The translations under genes were made by a program, and so were the position numbers. The notes beneath the pieces are model-generated. The model ran no database searches. It was not told the origin of the DNA and saw only the letters and a program-made list of their open reading frames with translations. From Pseudomonas sp. B21-023 (GTDB taxonomy: Bacteria; Pseudomonadota; Gammaproteobacteria; Pseudomonadales; Pseudomonadaceae), in NCBI RefSeq assembly GCF_024749165.1, contig NZ_CP087190.1:310001-374000 (forward strand): DNA of 64,000 nucleotides, read 5' to 3'. Shown piece after piece: positions 53,738 through 63,147 of this stretch. Every line of letters starts with the position of its first letter. Position 1 is the stretch's first letter.

Positions 53738-55085
53738 GAGCGGACTCCTCGGGCAGTACATGGGCAACGCTCAGGCGTTCGCGGGTGAAATAGGTGCGGG
53801 CGGCGACCTGGATGTCCTCCGGGGTCACGCGCTTGAGGTCGTCGAGTTCGCTGTCGATCAGCTTCCAGGACAGGCCGACCGTTTCCAGTTGCCCGATGGT
53901 GGTGGCCTGGCTGCTGATCGAGTCGCGGTCGTAGACCAGGCCGGCGATCACCTGGGCGCGTACGCGCTCGAGCTCTTCGGCGGTCGGTGGCGTGGTCTTG
54001 AGCTCGTCGAGCAACTGCCAGATGCCTTTCTCTACTTCGGCCAGGGTCTTGTGTTTCTGCACGTTGGGCGTGGCCGAGATCATGAACAGGCTGTCGCCGC
54101 GGGTGAAGGCGTTGTAGCTGGAGGAGGCACCGGCCACCAATTCCTGGCCGCGCTCCAGGCGTGCCGGCATGCGGGCGCTATAGCCGCCGTCGAGCAGGGC
54201 CGAGATCAGCCGCAGGGCGTTGACGCTGCGCGGGTCCTTGGCGGTGGCCAGGGCCGGGACATTGAAGCCGTAGATCAGGCTGGGCAATTGCGTGCGCAGG
54301 TGCAGGGTGAGCAGGCGCCGGCCCGGCTCGGCCAGTTCCAGCGGCAGTTTGCTCGGCGGCACGGCGCGTTTGGGGATGGGGCCGAAGTACTTCTGCGCCA
54401 AGGCCCTGACCTCGTCCGGCTTGACGTCGCCGACCACCACCAGGGTGGCGTTGTTCGGGGCGTACCAGGACTCGTACCAGTGACGCAGTTCCTCGACCTT
54501 CATGCGCTCGAGGTCGGCCATCCAGCCGATGGTCGGCGTGTGGTAGCCGCTGGCCGGGTAGGCCATGGCGCGGAACAGCTCGAAGGCCTTGGCGTTGGGC
54601 TGGTCGTCGGTGCGCAGGCGGCGCTCTTCCTTGATCACCTCGATCTCGCGGCTGAATTCGTCGGCTGGCAGGCGCAGGCTGGCCAAGCGGTCGGCTTCGA
54701 GCTCCAGGGCCACCGGCAGGCGATCGCGGGCCAGCACCTGGTAGTAAGCGGTGTAGTCGTCGCTGGTGAAGGCGTTTTCCTCGGCGCCGAGATCGCGCAG
54801 GATGCGCGAGGCCTCGCCGGGGCCGATCTTGGCGCTGCCCTTGAACATCATGTGTTCCAGGGCATGGGACAGGCCGGTCTGGCCCGGTGTCTCGTAGCTG
54901 GAACCGACCTTGTACCAGATCTGCGAAACCACCACCGGCGCCCGGTGGTCCTCGCGCACGACCACTTTCAGGCCGTTGTCGAGGATGAATTCGTGGGTGG
55001 GTTGCACATCGGCGGCGAAAGCCGCCAGCGGCAGGCACAGCGTGCCGAGCAACAGGCCAGCGGCGCGGCGGGCTAGAGCATTCAT
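53730..55085 (-). CDS. M16 family zinc protease, catalytic subunit
   Basis: A 451-residue periplasmic peptidase with signal ALARRAAGLLLGTLCLPLAAFA. The inverted zinc motif HALEHMMFKG (His-x2-Glu-His) and the downstream Glu near ENAFTSDDYTAYYQ are present, as is the RGDSLFMISATPN C-domain. It pairs with the inactive M16 gene directly behind it. The gene is divergent from ftsY. The open frame continues far upstream antisense to ftsY because of high GC; the signal peptide fixes the start at 55085. Confidence 0.92.
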   Translation of the reverse strand: MNALARRAAGLLLGTLCLPLAAFAADVQPTHEFILDNGLKVVVREDHRAPVVVSQIWYKVGSSYETPGQTGLSHALEHMMFKGSAKIGPGEASRILRDLGAEENAFTSDDYTAYYQVLARDRLPVALELEADRLASLRLPADEFSREIEVIKEERRLRTDDQPNAKAFELFRAMAYPASGYHTPTIGWMADLERMKVEELRHWYESWYAPNNATLVVVGDVKPDEVRALAQKYFGPIPKRAVPPSKLPLELAEPGRRLLTLHLRTQLPSLIYGFNVPALATAKDPRSVNALRLISALLDGGYSARMPARLERGQELVAGASSSYNAFTRGDSLFMISATPNVQKHKTLAEVEKGIWQLLDELKTTPPTAEELERVRAQVIAGLVYDRDSISSQATTIGQLETVGLSWKLIDSELDDLKRVTPEDIQVAARTYFTRERLSVAHVLPEESAHE

Positions 55086-55319
55086 ACGGTGTTCAACCTG
55101 TTCGGCGGCCCGCTTGGGTTTAGCGTCGGCGGGCCAGGAGGTGCTAGGATACTGATCCGGTTGCCTGGCGACCATGCCTGTCGCCGTTCTGGCCTGCAGG
55201 CCCTTACGACAAAACGTTGCGCATGAACCCGCTGGCTTCACAGTAGTCTGTTCTGCGTGAGTTAAGAATTCCCGATGCGCCGCTGCTGGCCCATCGCTAC
55301 CCTGAGATAGCCGTCTTCC

Positions 55320-56894
55320 ATGTTTGGTTCCAACGACGACAAAAAAGCGCCGGCCGCGGCTGGCGAGAAGAAAGGCCTGTTCAGCTGGTTCCGCAAGAAG
55401 CCGGAACAACCTGCCGCCGAACAGCCGCAAGCCCCTGCACCGCAAGCGCCCGTCGAGCAGACCGCACCGGTTGCCGAGCCGTCGCAGGCACCTGTTCCTG
55501 AACCGGTGGTTGCCACGCCGCAGCTGGAGCCCGTGCCAGAGCCGGTGGTTGTAGCGCCGCAGCCGGAGCCTGTGCCAGAGCCGGTGGTTGTAGCTCCGCA
55601 GTCGGAGCCCGTGCCAGAGCCGGTGGTTGTAGCGCCGCAGCCGGAGCCCGTGCCAGAGCCGGTGGTTGCTGCACCGCAGCCGGAGCTCGCTCCAGAGCCG
55701 GTGGTTGCAACGCTGCAACCGGTCGAGGCCGAAGTAACTGCGGCCCCGGTCAGCAACCTGGTCTTGCCTGTCGCTGAAGAGCCGGTGGCATTGGTCGAGG
55801 ACCTGGAACCCAAGGCGCCGCCCGTCATCCCTGCCCGGCCGTCCGTCGAAACGGTAGCCGCTGCCATTGTCGCTCCAGCACCGGTTGTCGAAACCGCGCC
55901 GGTCGTTGTGCCGGCTCCAGTCGACCCTGAGCCTGTCGTCGTGGCGGCCGCCGAGCCGGCCAAACCTGGTTTCTTCGCCCGCCTCAAGCAGGGCCTGTCG
56001 AAGACCAGCGCCAGCATCGGCGAAGGCATGGCCAGCCTGTTCCTCGGCAAGAAGGTCATCGACGACGACCTGCTCGATGAAATCGAGACCCGGTTGCTGA
56101 CCGCCGACGTCGGCGTCGAGGCCACCTCGACCATCGTCCAGAACCTGACCCAGAAAGTTGCCCGCAAGCAGTTGGCAGACGCCGATGCGCTGTACAAGTC
56201 GCTGCAGGAAGAACTGGCCGCGCTGCTGCGCCCGGTCGAGCAGCCGCTGAAGATCGAGGCGCAGAAAAAGCCCTACGTGATCCTTGTGGTTGGCGTGAAC
56301 GGGGCTGGCAAGACCACCACCATCGGCAAGCTGGCGAAGAAGCTGCAGCTTGAGGGCAAGAAAGTCATGCTCGCGGCCGGCGACACCTTCCGCGCCGCCG
56401 CGGTAGAGCAGTTGCAGGTGTGGGGCGAGCGTAACCAGATCCCGGTGATTGCCCAGCACACCGGTGCCGACTCGGCTTCGGTGATCTTCGATGCGGTGCA
56501 GGCCGCCAAGGCCCGGAACGTCGATGTGCTGATCGCCGATACCGCTGGTCGTCTGCACACCAAGGACAACCTGATGGAAGAGCTGAAGAAGGTCCGTCGG
56601 GTCATGGGCAAGCTTGATGTCGAGGCGCCGCACGAGGTGCTGCTGGTGCTCGATGCCGGAACCGGACAGAACGCTATCAGCCAGGCCAAGTATTTCAACC
56701 AGAGCGTCGAGCTGACGGGCCTGGCCCTGACCAAGCTGGATGGTACCGCCAAGGGCGGCGTGATCTTCGCCCTGGCCAAGCAGTTCAACATCCCGATCCG
56801 CTTCATCGGTGTGGGCGAGGGTATCGACGACCTGCGCACCTTCGAAGCCGAACCTTTCGTCAAGGCGCTGTTCGCCGAGCGTGAACCTTCATGA
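55320..56894 (+). CDS. ftsY: Signal recognition particle receptor FtsY
   Basis: A 524-residue GTPase that docks ribosome-SRP complexes at the inner membrane. The N-terminal A region (about residues 20-210) is Pro/Glu/Val-rich with six tandem copies of a 13-residue unit (PVPEPVVVAPQPE) at 55495-55720. The NG domain follows: FARLKQGLSKTSASIGEG, G1 VGVNGAGKTTTIGKLA, DTFRAAAVEQL, G3 IADTAGRLHTKDNLM, G4 LTKLDGTAKGG. It heads ftsY-ftsE-ftsX. Confidence 0.96.
   Translation: MFGSNDDKKAPAAAGEKKGLFSWFRKKPEQPAAEQPQAPAPQAPVEQTAPVAEPSQAPVPEPVVATPQLEPVPEPVVVAPQPEPVPEPVVVAPQSEPVPEPVVVAPQPEPVPEPVVAAPQPELAPEPVVATLQPVEAEVTAAPVSNLVLPVAEEPVALVEDLEPKAPPVIPARPSVETVAAAIVAPAPVVETAPVVVPAPVDPEPVVVAAAEPAKPGFFARLKQGLSKTSASIGEGMASLFLGKKVIDDDLLDEIETRLLTADVGVEATSTIVQNLTQKVARKQLADADALYKSLQEELAALLRPVEQPLKIEAQKKPYVILVVGVNGAGKTTTIGKLAKKLQLEGKKVMLAAGDTFRAAAVEQLQVWGERNQIPVIAQHTGADSASVIFDAVQAAKARNVDVLIADTAGRLHTKDNLMEELKKVRRVMGKLDVEAPHEVLLVLDAGTGQNAISQAKYFNQSVELTGLALTKLDGTAKGGVIFALAKQFNIPIRFIGVGEGIDDLRTFEAEPFVKALFAEREPS
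55495..55720 (+). repeat. Tandem 39-base coding repeat within ftsY
   Basis: About six copies of a 39-base unit (GAGCCGGTGGTTGTAGCGCC as core) encode the 13-residue Pro-Val-Glu repeat of the FtsY A-domain. The copies differ by only a few bases, so copy number could change by slippage or recombination. Confidence 0.8.
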
Positions 56895-57562
56895 TCCGAT
56901 TCGAACAGGTAGCCAAGCGCTATCCCAACGGCCATGTCGGCCTGCACGAACTGAGCTTCCGGGCGCGTCGTGGCGAGTTCCTGTTCGTCACCGGTCATTC
57001 TGGCGCCGGCAAGAGCACCCTGCTGCGGCTGCTGCTGGCCATGGAGCGTCCGACCAGCGGCAAGCTGCTGCTGGCCGGACAGGACCTGGGCCAGATCAGC
57101 AACGCGCAGATTCCGTTCCTGCGCCGGCAGATCGGCGTGGTGTTCCAGAACCACCAGTTGCTGTTTGACCGCACGGTGTTCAACAACATCGCCCTGCCGT
57201 TGCAGATTCTCGGGCTGTCCAAGGCCGAGATCGCCAAACGCGTCGACTCGGCGCTGGAGCGTGTGTCGCTGAGCGACAAGGGCGAACTGTTCCCGGCCGA
57301 CCTGTCCACCGGCCAGCAACAGCGGGTCGGCATTGCCCGGGCCATCGTGCATCAGCCGGCCCTGCTGCTGGCGGATGAACCCACCGGTAACCTCGACCCG
57401 CGCCTGGCCGCCGAGATCATGGGCGTGTTCGAGGACATCAACCGCCTGGGCACCACGGTACTGATCGCCAGTCACGACCTGGCGCTGATCGCGCGCATGC
57501 GCCACCGCATGCTGACGCTGCAACGCGGCCGCTTGATCGGCGATGGGGAGGCCGGGCAATGA
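56891..57562 (+). CDS. ftsE: Cell division ATPase FtsE
   Basis: A 223-residue ABC ATPase: Walker A TGHSGAGKSTLLRLL, Q-loop VFQNHQLLFDRTVFNN, signature LSTGQQQRVGIARA (Thr in place of the second Gly, common in FtsE), Walker B LLLADEPTGNLDPR, H-loop ASHDLALI. With FtsX it transmits septal signals to activate peptidoglycan hydrolases. Overlaps ftsY and ftsX by four bases each. Confidence 0.95.
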   Translation: MIRFEQVAKRYPNGHVGLHELSFRARRGEFLFVTGHSGAGKSTLLRLLLAMERPTSGKLLLAGQDLGQISNAQIPFLRRQIGVVFQNHQLLFDRTVFNNIALPLQILGLSKAEIAKRVDSALERVSLSDKGELFPADLSTGQQQRVGIARAIVHQPALLLADEPTGNLDPRLAAEIMGVFEDINRLGTTVLIASHDLALIARMRHRMLTLQRGRLIGDGEAGQ

Positions 57563-58587
57563 GCACCACACGTACACCGAAGGTTTCCGAACGCGTCGCG
57601 CCGAAAGCCGCCGATCCGCAGCCGTCGAAGAAGAAACGTGGCGATCACGATGACGATGGCCCGGACTTCCGCAGCCTCCTGCACGCCTGGCTGGAAAGCC
57701 ACCGTGCCAGTTTGGCCGACAGCTTGCGCCGCCTGGGCAAGCAGCCGATCGGCAGTTTCTTCACCTGCCTGGTGATGGCCGTGGCGCTGAGCATGCCCAT
57801 GGGCCTGTCGTTGTTGCTCAAGAATGTCGAGAAACTCGGCGGCTCCTGGCAGCGCGCGGCGCAGATCTCGCTGTACCTCAAGCTCGATGCCAGCAGCCGC
57901 GACGGGGAGGCCCTGCGTGACGAGATCAAAGGCATGCCGGGCGTCGCCGAGGCCCAATACGTCAGCCGCGAGCAGGCCCTGGAAGAGTTCCAGCAACAGT
58001 CAGGCCTGGGCGAGGCGTTGCGTGAACTGCCGGACAACCCACTGCCCGGCGTGGTGGTGGTGACCCCGACCGAGGTCGACAAGCCGGCCCTGGAAGCCTT
58101 GCGTCAGCGCCTCTCCGAGCTGCCGCGAGTGGAAGCGGCGCAATTGGACCTGGTGTGGGTCGAGCGCCTGGCGGCGATCCTCAAGTTGGGTGACCGGTTC
58201 GTCTTCGGTCTGGCGGTGATGCTGATTTCTGCGCTGCTGTTAGTAATCGGTAACACAATTCGTCTACATATCGAAAACCGTCGGGTCGAGATCGAAGTGA
58301 TCAAGCTCGTCGGTGGCACCGACAGCTACGTACGCCGGCCTTTCCTATACATGGGCGCCCTGTATGGGCTGGGTGCGGGCGTGCTGGCCTGGGGCATCCT
58401 GGCGTTTGGCCTGAACTGGCTGAACGACGCGGTGGTCGGGCTTTCCGGCCTGTATGGCAGTGATTTCGCCCTGGGTGGCGTACCGGCCTCGGATGGCTTT
58501 TCACTCTTGATCGGGGCGGTACTGTTGGGGTATATCGGTGCATGGATCGCAGTCGCTCGTCACCTGAACGAGCTTGCACCGCGATAA
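57559..58587 (+). CDS. ftsX: Cell division protein FtsX
   Basis: A 342-residue inner-membrane partner of FtsE. After a basic cytoplasmic head (about 60 residues, KKKRGDHDDDGPDF) come four membrane helices near residues 72-95, 215-235, 262-290 and 310-332, with a large periplasmic loop (QISLYLKLDASSRDGEALR) that engages hydrolase activators. LLLVIGNTIRLHIENRRVEIEVIKLVG is the family signature. Confidence 0.95.
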   Translation: MSTTRTPKVSERVAPKAADPQPSKKKRGDHDDDGPDFRSLLHAWLESHRASLADSLRRLGKQPIGSFFTCLVMAVALSMPMGLSLLLKNVEKLGGSWQRAAQISLYLKLDASSRDGEALRDEIKGMPGVAEAQYVSREQALEEFQQQSGLGEALRELPDNPLPGVVVVTPTEVDKPALEALRQRLSELPRVEAAQLDLVWVERLAAILKLGDRFVFGLAVMLISALLLVIGNTIRLHIENRRVEIEVIKLVGGTDSYVRRPFLYMGALYGLGAGVLAWGILAFGLNWLNDAVVGLSGLYGSDFALGGVPASDGFSLLIGAVLLGYIGAWIAVARHLNELAPR

Positions 58588-58604
58588 ATGTTTCATGGCC
58601 AGTA

Positions 58605-58652
58605 TTGACAAATTTTTCATTCTGGAACTTGTACAACGGTTCCTTGTCTATG
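58605..58652 (+). promoter_or_regulatory. rpoH promoters: sigma-E/AlgU type and possible sigma-70
   Basis: GGAACTT (58624-58630), a 16-base spacer and TCTATG (58647-58652) match the sigma-E/AlgU consensus GAACTT-N16-TCTGA, with the -35 perfect. TTGACA at 58605-58610 is a perfect sigma-70 -35, though its -10 is weak. Control of rpoH by an envelope-stress sigma factor is known in enterics and Pseudomonas. Confidence 0.75.
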
Positions 58653-58698
58653 CTGGCAGTGCCCAAAAGGCATGAGTCTGTAAGCCGGAGGTACTTGA

Positions 58699-59553
58699 AT
58701 GACCAATTCGTTGCAACCTGCCTATGCCCTGGTTCCCGGTGCAAACCTGGAAGCCTATGTGCACACGGTCAACAGCATCCCCTTGCTGACGCCGGAGCAG
58801 GAGCGTGAACTGGCCGAGCGTCTCTATTACGAGCAGGATCTCGAGGCCGCTCGGCAAATGGTGATGGCCCACCTGCGTTTCGTCGTACATATCGCGCGTA
58901 GCTATGCGGGCTACGGGCTGGCCCAGGCCGACCTGATCCAGGAAGGCAACGTTGGCCTGATGAAGGCGGTAAAGCGCTTCAACCCGGAAATGGGCGTGCG
59001 TCTGGTGTCCTTCGCCGTGCACTGGATCAAGGCCGAGATCCACGAGTTCATCCTGCGCAACTGGCGCATCGTCAAGGTGGCCACCACCAAGGCCCAGCGC
59101 AAGCTGTTCTTCAACCTGCGCAGCCAGAAAAAGCGCCTGGCCTGGTTGAACAATGACGAAGTGCATCGCGTGGCCGAGAGCCTGGGTGTCGAGCCGCGTG
59201 AAGTGCGCGAGATGGAAAGCCGCTTGAGCGGCCAGGACATGGCCTTCGACCCGGCGGCGGAAGCCGACGACGACAGCGCCTTCCAGTCGCCTGCGCACTA
59301 CCTGGAAGACCACCGTTACAACCCGGCCGTGCAACTGGAGGACGCTGACTGGAGCGACAACTCCACCAGCAACCTGCATGAAGCGCTGCAGGGTCTGGAC
59401 GATCGCAGCCGCGACATCCTCTACCAGCGTTGGCTGGCCGAAGAAAAGGCGACGCTGCATGAGCTGGCAGAGAAGTACAGTGTGTCGGCCGAGCGTATTC
59501 GTCAGCTGGAGAAGAACGCGATGAACAAGGTCAAGGCATTGATCACGATCTGA
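58699..59553 (+). CDS. rpoH: RNA polymerase heat-shock sigma factor RpoH
   Basis: A 284-residue sigma-32. Region 2 is [44 protein letters not shown]; the RpoH box is [19 protein letters not shown]; region 4 ends [25 protein letters not shown] lies eight bases before the ATG. It directs chaperone and protease genes after heat shock. It is separate from ftsX by 111 bases carrying its own promoters. Confidence 0.97.
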   Translation: MTNSLQPAYALVPGANLEAYVHTVNSIPLLTPEQERELAERLYYEQDLEAARQMVMAHLRFVVHIARSYAGYGLAQADLIQEGNVGLMKAVKRFNPEMGVRLVSFAVHWIKAEIHEFILRNWRIVKVATTKAQRKLFFNLRSQKKRLAWLNNDEVHRVAESLGVEPREVREMESRLSGQDMAFDPAAEADDDSAFQSPAHYLEDHRYNPAVQLEDADWSDNSTSNLHEALQGLDDRSRDILYQRWLAEEKATLHELAEKYSVSAERIRQLEKNAMNKVKALITI

Positions 59554-59573
59554 TCGGCGCCCTGGCTAGCTTG

Positions 59574-59611
59574 AAAAGCCGCTGCTCTCGAAAGAGACAG
59601 CGGCTTTTTTG
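59574..59611 (+). terminator. Intrinsic terminator of rpoH
   Basis: AAAAGCCGCTGCTCTC-GAAA-GAGACAGCGGC followed by TTTTTTG, 21 bases after the stop: a long stem closed by a GAAA loop. It also faces mtgA on the other strand. Confidence 0.92.
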
Positions 59612-59645
59612 TGTTGATTGTCCGGACCTGTTGCGGCTTGGCAGC

Positions 59646-60344
59646 TCATGGCCTGAGCTGCATCAGGTAGCTCGGCCCACCCAGCTGGCTCATCTGCCGC
59701 CTGATCCATCCCGCCCGGCTTGCCACATAGGCGCTGGGCCGGCTGGCACTCCACTTGATCGGGCTTGGCAGCACCGCCGCGAGCTGTGCGGCCTGTTGTC
59801 GCGTCAGGCGGCTCGCATCCACGCCGAAGTGATAACGCGCCGCCGCCTGGGCACCGAACACGCCCTTGCCCCATTCGGCACTGTTCAGATACACCTCGAG
59901 TATCCGCTCCTTCGACCAGAACAGCTCGATCAGTGCGGTGAACCAGGCTTCCAGCCCCTTGCGCAGCCAGCTGCGGCCAGACCACAGGAACAGGTTCTTG
60001 GCCACTTGCTGGGTCAGCGTGCTGGCGCCACGCACCTTGCCGCCACGCTCGTTGTAGGCCAGCGCCGCCTGTATTGCCGGGATATCGAAGCCCCAGTGGC
60101 TGGCGAACTTCTGGTCTTCGCCGGCGATGACCGCCACCTTGAGCTCGTCGGAGATTCCCTCCCACGGCGTCCAGTCACGTTGCAGGTCGATCGGCTCGCC
60201 GCTGGCCCATGACTGCACCTTGCGCTCGACCATCAGCGCGGTGCCGGGCGGCGGCACCCAGCGCAACACCAGGACCACGGCGATGCTGCCAGCTGCGAAC
60301 CAGAGCAGGGCGCGGGAAAGGCGGCGAAGAAGGGATGACAGCAT
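59646..60344 (-). CDS. mtgA: Monofunctional peptidoglycan glycosyltransferase
   Basis: A 232-residue inner-membrane GT51 enzyme. One N-terminal helix (ALLWFAAGSIAVVLVLRWV) precedes the catalytic part, with the catalytic Glu in VIAGEDQKFASHWGFD, GASTLTQQVAKNLFLW, and RILEVYLNSAEWGKGVFGAQAA. It polymerises glycan strands from lipid II. ATG 60344 starts just before the anchor; the longer frame would run into the DUF423 gene. Confidence 0.94.
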   Translation of the reverse strand: MLSSLLRRLSRALLWFAAGSIAVVLVLRWVPPPGTALMVERKVQSWASGEPIDLQRDWTPWEGISDELKVAVIAGEDQKFASHWGFDIPAIQAALAYNERGGKVRGASTLTQQVAKNLFLWSGRSWLRKGLEAWFTALIELFWSKERILEVYLNSAEWGKGVFGAQAAARYHFGVDASRLTRQQAAQLAAVLPSPIKWSASRPSAYVASRAGWIRRQMSQLGGPSYLMQLRP

Positions 60345-60408
60345 GGTGATGGCTTGGCCGGACCGTTGGAACGGGCCATTATACAGACCCCTCCCGAGGA
60401 GTCGTCCC

Positions 60409-60780
60409 ATGCTTCGCAGCTTCCTGATGCTCGCCGCGTTCTTCGGCTTTACCGGCGTTGCCCTCGGCGCCTTCGCCGCCCATGGCCTGAAAAACCGCCT
60501 CAGCACCGACTACCTGGCGATCTTTCATACCGGTGTCACCTATCAACTGGTGCATGCCCTGGCGATCCTGGGCGTGGCGGTGCTGTCGGCGCACCTGCCC
60601 GGGCGCCTGGTCGGCTGGGCCGGTGGCTTGTTCGCCGTGGGTATCCTGCTGTTCTCCGGTAGCCTCTACGCCCTCACGCTCAGCGGCCTGGGCAAGCTCG
60701 GCATGATCACCCCGGTGGGCGGCCTGTGCTTCCTTGCTGGCTGGTTATGCCTGGGGCTGGCCGCCTGGCGGCTGGGCTGA
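60409..60780 (+). CDS. DUF423 family membrane protein
   Basis: A 123-residue protein with four hydrophobic helices: MLRSFLMLAAFFGFTGVALG, AFAAHGLKNRLSTDYLAIFHTGVTYQLVHA, and LYALTLSGLGKLGMITPVGG are DUF423 (YgdD-type) signatures. Function unknown. GAGGAG stands seven bases before ATG 60409. Divergent from mtgA. Confidence 0.9.
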   Translation: MLRSFLMLAAFFGFTGVALGAFAAHGLKNRLSTDYLAIFHTGVTYQLVHALAILGVAVLSAHLPGRLVGWAGGLFAVGILLFSGSLYALTLSGLGKLGMITPVGGLCFLAGWLCLGLAAWRLG

Positions 60781-60820
60781 CCGGTCGGTCCACAATCGCG
60801 ACTAATGGCGTGTGTCGCCC

Positions 60821-60850
60821 TTGGGTTGCAGGGCGGATCGGGGCTAGAAT
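60821..60850 (+). promoter_or_regulatory. Likely sigma-70 promoter of thiS
   Basis: TTGGGT, an 18-base spacer and TAGAAT (60845-60850) lie 33 bases before the thiS ATG. I see no TPP riboswitch in this short leader. Confidence 0.45.
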
Positions 60851-60882
60851 GCGGGCCCCAAAGAACAATGGTGGCCGTGCGC

Positions 60883-61083
60883 ATGCGCATTCAATTGAAC
60901 GGTGAACCTTACGAACTGCCCGCGGGCGAGAGCGTCGCGGCGCTGCTGGGCCGGCTGGAGCTGGCCGGCCGCCGGGTGGCGGTGGAACTGAACCTGGACA
61001 TCGTGCCGCGCAGCCAGCATGAGAGCACGCAGCTCAAGGACGGCGACCAGGTCGAGGTAGTCCACGCCATCGGTGGCGGCTAA
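60883..61083 (+). CDS. thiS: Sulfur carrier protein ThiS
   Basis: A 66-residue ubiquitin-like sulfur carrier for the thiazole part of thiamine. MRIQLNGEPYELPAGESVAA and the end VVHAIGGG fit; the C-terminal Gly-Gly is thiocarboxylated. I start at ATG 60883, the first codon giving the beta-grasp fold; earlier starts lie over the promoter. thiG follows after 53 bases. Confidence 0.94.
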   Translation: MRIQLNGEPYELPAGESVAALLGRLELAGRRVAVELNLDIVPRSQHESTQLKDGDQVEVVHAIGGG

Positions 61084-61136
61084 CCGCCCCTGAAACCTCG
61101 CCAGCAAAGTCCCGCAATCTTTCCTGAGGAACAACG

Positions 61137-61949
61137 ATGAGCAACGTTCGCAGCGACAAGCCCTTCATCCTGGCCGGGCGCACTTTCCAGTCGCGCCTGC
61201 TGGTCGGCACCGGCAAGTACCGTGACATGGAAGAAACCCGCCTGGCCACCGAGGCCTCGGGTGCCGAGATCGTCACCGTCGCCGTGCGCCGTACCAACCT
61301 GGGCCAGAACGCGGGCGAGCCGAACCTGCTCGACGTGCTGTCGCCAGACAAGTACACCATCCTGCCGAACACCGCAGGTTGCTTCGATGCGACGGAAGCG
61401 GTGCGCACCTGCCGCCTGGCCCGTGAACTGCTCGATGGCCGCAAGTCTCATGAGTCCAGGACGCTGGTGAAGCTGGAAGTGCTGGCCGACCAGAAAACCC
61501 TGTTCCCCAATGTGATCGAAACCCTCAAGGCCGCCGAAGTGCTGGTCAAGGAAGGTTTCGATGTGATGGTCTACACCAGCGATGACCCGATCATCGCCCG
61601 TCAGCTGGCCGAGGCCGGCTGTATCGCCGTCATGCCGCTGGCCGGCCTGATCGGCACCGGCCTTGGCATCTGCAACCCGTACAACCTGCAGATCATCCTG
61701 GAAGAATCCAGGGTACCGGTGCTGGTCGATGCCGGCGTGGGTACAGCCTCCGACGCGACCATCGCCATGGAAATGGGTTGCGAAGCGGTGCTGATGAACT
61801 CGGCCATCGCCCATGCCCAGCAGCCGGTACTGATGGCCGAAGCCATGAAACACGCCATCGTTGCCGGTCGCATGGCCTATCTGGCCGGTCGCATGCCGAA
61901 AAAACTCTATGCCAGCGCCTCTTCGCCGCTGGATGGTCTGATCAAGTAA
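61137..61949 (+). CDS. thiG: Thiazole synthase ThiG
   Basis: A 270-residue TIM-barrel that joins deoxyxylulose phosphate, dehydroglycine and ThiS sulfur to the thiazole. It shows [21 protein letters not shown], the Schiff-base Lys in [27 protein letters not shown] and [28 protein letters not shown] lies upstream of the ATG. trmB follows after nine bases. Confidence 0.97.
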   Translation: MSNVRSDKPFILAGRTFQSRLLVGTGKYRDMEETRLATEASGAEIVTVAVRRTNLGQNAGEPNLLDVLSPDKYTILPNTAGCFDATEAVRTCRLARELLDGRKSHESRTLVKLEVLADQKTLFPNVIETLKAAEVLVKEGFDVMVYTSDDPIIARQLAEAGCIAVMPLAGLIGTGLGICNPYNLQIILEESRVPVLVDAGVGTASDATIAMEMGCEAVLMNSAIAHAQQPVLMAEAMKHAIVAGRMAYLAGRMPKKLYASASSPLDGLIK

Positions 61950-61958
61950 GAGCTCCTG

Positions 61959-62681
61959 ATGACTGAATCGCAAGAAACGCCGATCTCCGAAGACGGCGAA
62001 ACCCGCCCGCACCGCCGTATCAAGAGCTTCGTGATGCGCGCTGGGCGCATGACCGAAGGCCAGCAGCGCGGCCTGGACCAGGGCGGCCCGCAGTTCATCC
62101 TGCCGCTGGCCGACAGCCCGGTGGACTATGACCAGGTGTTCGGCCGTTCGGCGCCGCGCACCCTGGAGATCGGCTTCGGCATGGGCCACTCGCTGCTGGA
62201 AATGGCTGCCGCATCGCCTGAGCTGGACTTCATTGGTGTCGAAGTGCACCGCCCGGGTGTCGGCGCGCTGCTCAATGGCGTGCTGACACAGGGGCTGAAG
62301 AACCTGCGGGTGTACGACTGCGATGCCATCGAAGTGCTCAACCGCTGCGTGGCGGACAACAGCCTTGACCGTCTGATGCTGTTCTTCCCCGATCCTTGGC
62401 ACAAGGCGCGTCACCACAAGCGCCGGATCGTTCAGCCGGAGTTCGCCGAGCTGGTGCGCAGCAAGCTGAAAGTCGGCGGTGTGTTCCATATGGCCACCGA
62501 CTGGGAGCCCTATGCCGAGCACATGCTTGAAGTAATGAAAGTGGCGCCAGGCTATCGCAACCAGGCGGCTGATGGCGCCTACGTGCCGCGTCCGGAAGAA
62601 CGTCCGATCACCAAGTTCGAGCGTCGCGGTGAGCGCCTTGGACATGGGGTGTGGGATCTGAAGTTCGAGAAGGTGAGCTGA
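61959..62681 (+). CDS. trmB: tRNA (guanine-N7-)-methyltransferase
   Basis: A 240-residue enzyme making m7G46 in t[23 protein letters not shown] is the family start; SAM motif [16 protein letters not shown]; catalytic region [20 protein letters not shown]; end [21 protein letters not shown]. Read with thiSG. Confidence 0.97.
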   Translation: MTESQETPISEDGETRPHRRIKSFVMRAGRMTEGQQRGLDQGGPQFILPLADSPVDYDQVFGRSAPRTLEIGFGMGHSLLEMAAASPELDFIGVEVHRPGVGALLNGVLTQGLKNLRVYDCDAIEVLNRCVADNSLDRLMLFFPDPWHKARHHKRRIVQPEFAELVRSKLKVGGVFHMATDWEPYAEHMLEVMKVAPGYRNQAADGAYVPRPEERPITKFERRGERLGHGVWDLKFEKVS

Positions 62682-62730
62682 GCCGGGTTCGTTCGGTGCA
62701 GCCCTTCGAACCTGCGAAATTGCAGGTACA

Positions 62731-62762
62731 AAAAAACCGCCTTGAGAAGGGCGGTTTTTTTA
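62731..62762 (+). terminator. Intrinsic terminator of thiSG-trmB
   Basis: AAACCGCC-TTGAGAAG-GGCGGTTT followed by TTTTT forms a strong stem with T run, about 50 bases after the trmB stop. A small ACCTGC/GCAGGT hairpin precedes it. Confidence 0.92.
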
Positions 62763-63147
62763 TGCGGGCTTCGGGTTACGAATCCTTGGCCTGCGTGTTT
62801 CAGTTTTCACTGGAGACAGTTCACGGCTTAAATACTAGGGTTGCCTGGAGATCACGTCAATCGTGGAAATATCCAGCATTACGTGTGACTGGGCGAGTAA
62901 CAGCTTCACCTTCCCAGTAAGCGTAAGATCGCGCCGCTCTCGTGTGATTTTTCCAGTGTCGGGCCGGGAACAAATTCAATCCGTTGTCTCGGCCCCTTCG
63001 ACGCGGCCCACGAACCGCGCCGGTGGTGTTTTCGAAGGGTCACTCACCTGGCCACTTCACTGGAGATGGTTCACGCGATTTCCGAAGGCGTCGAAGTGCC
63101 GGTCAGACGCTGGAAGATTGGCCCAGCCAACACGGAGGCCAAGGCAT
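62763..63147 (+). other. Leader or non-coding region with a spaced direct repeat
   Basis: 385 bases without a convincing protein gene. TCACTGGAGA-CA-GTTCACG (62807-62825) recurs as TCACTGGAGA-TG-GTTCACG at 63057-63075, exactly 250 bases apart. A frame from ATG 63066 (56 codons, to 63236) overlaps the small ORF behind it and also looks faintly protein-like. A non-coding RNA, a long leader or a decayed gene are all possible. Confidence 0.35.

Noticed and set aside
55086..56633. Very long open frame antisense to ftsY, continuous with the M16 peptidase gene
   Set aside because: It mirrors the Pro/Ala/Val-rich ftsY repeats in high-GC DNA; the M16 signal peptide clearly starts at 55085.
60805..60882. 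Longer ThiS start
   Set aside because: It would cover the likely -10 box and add residues absent from ThiS.
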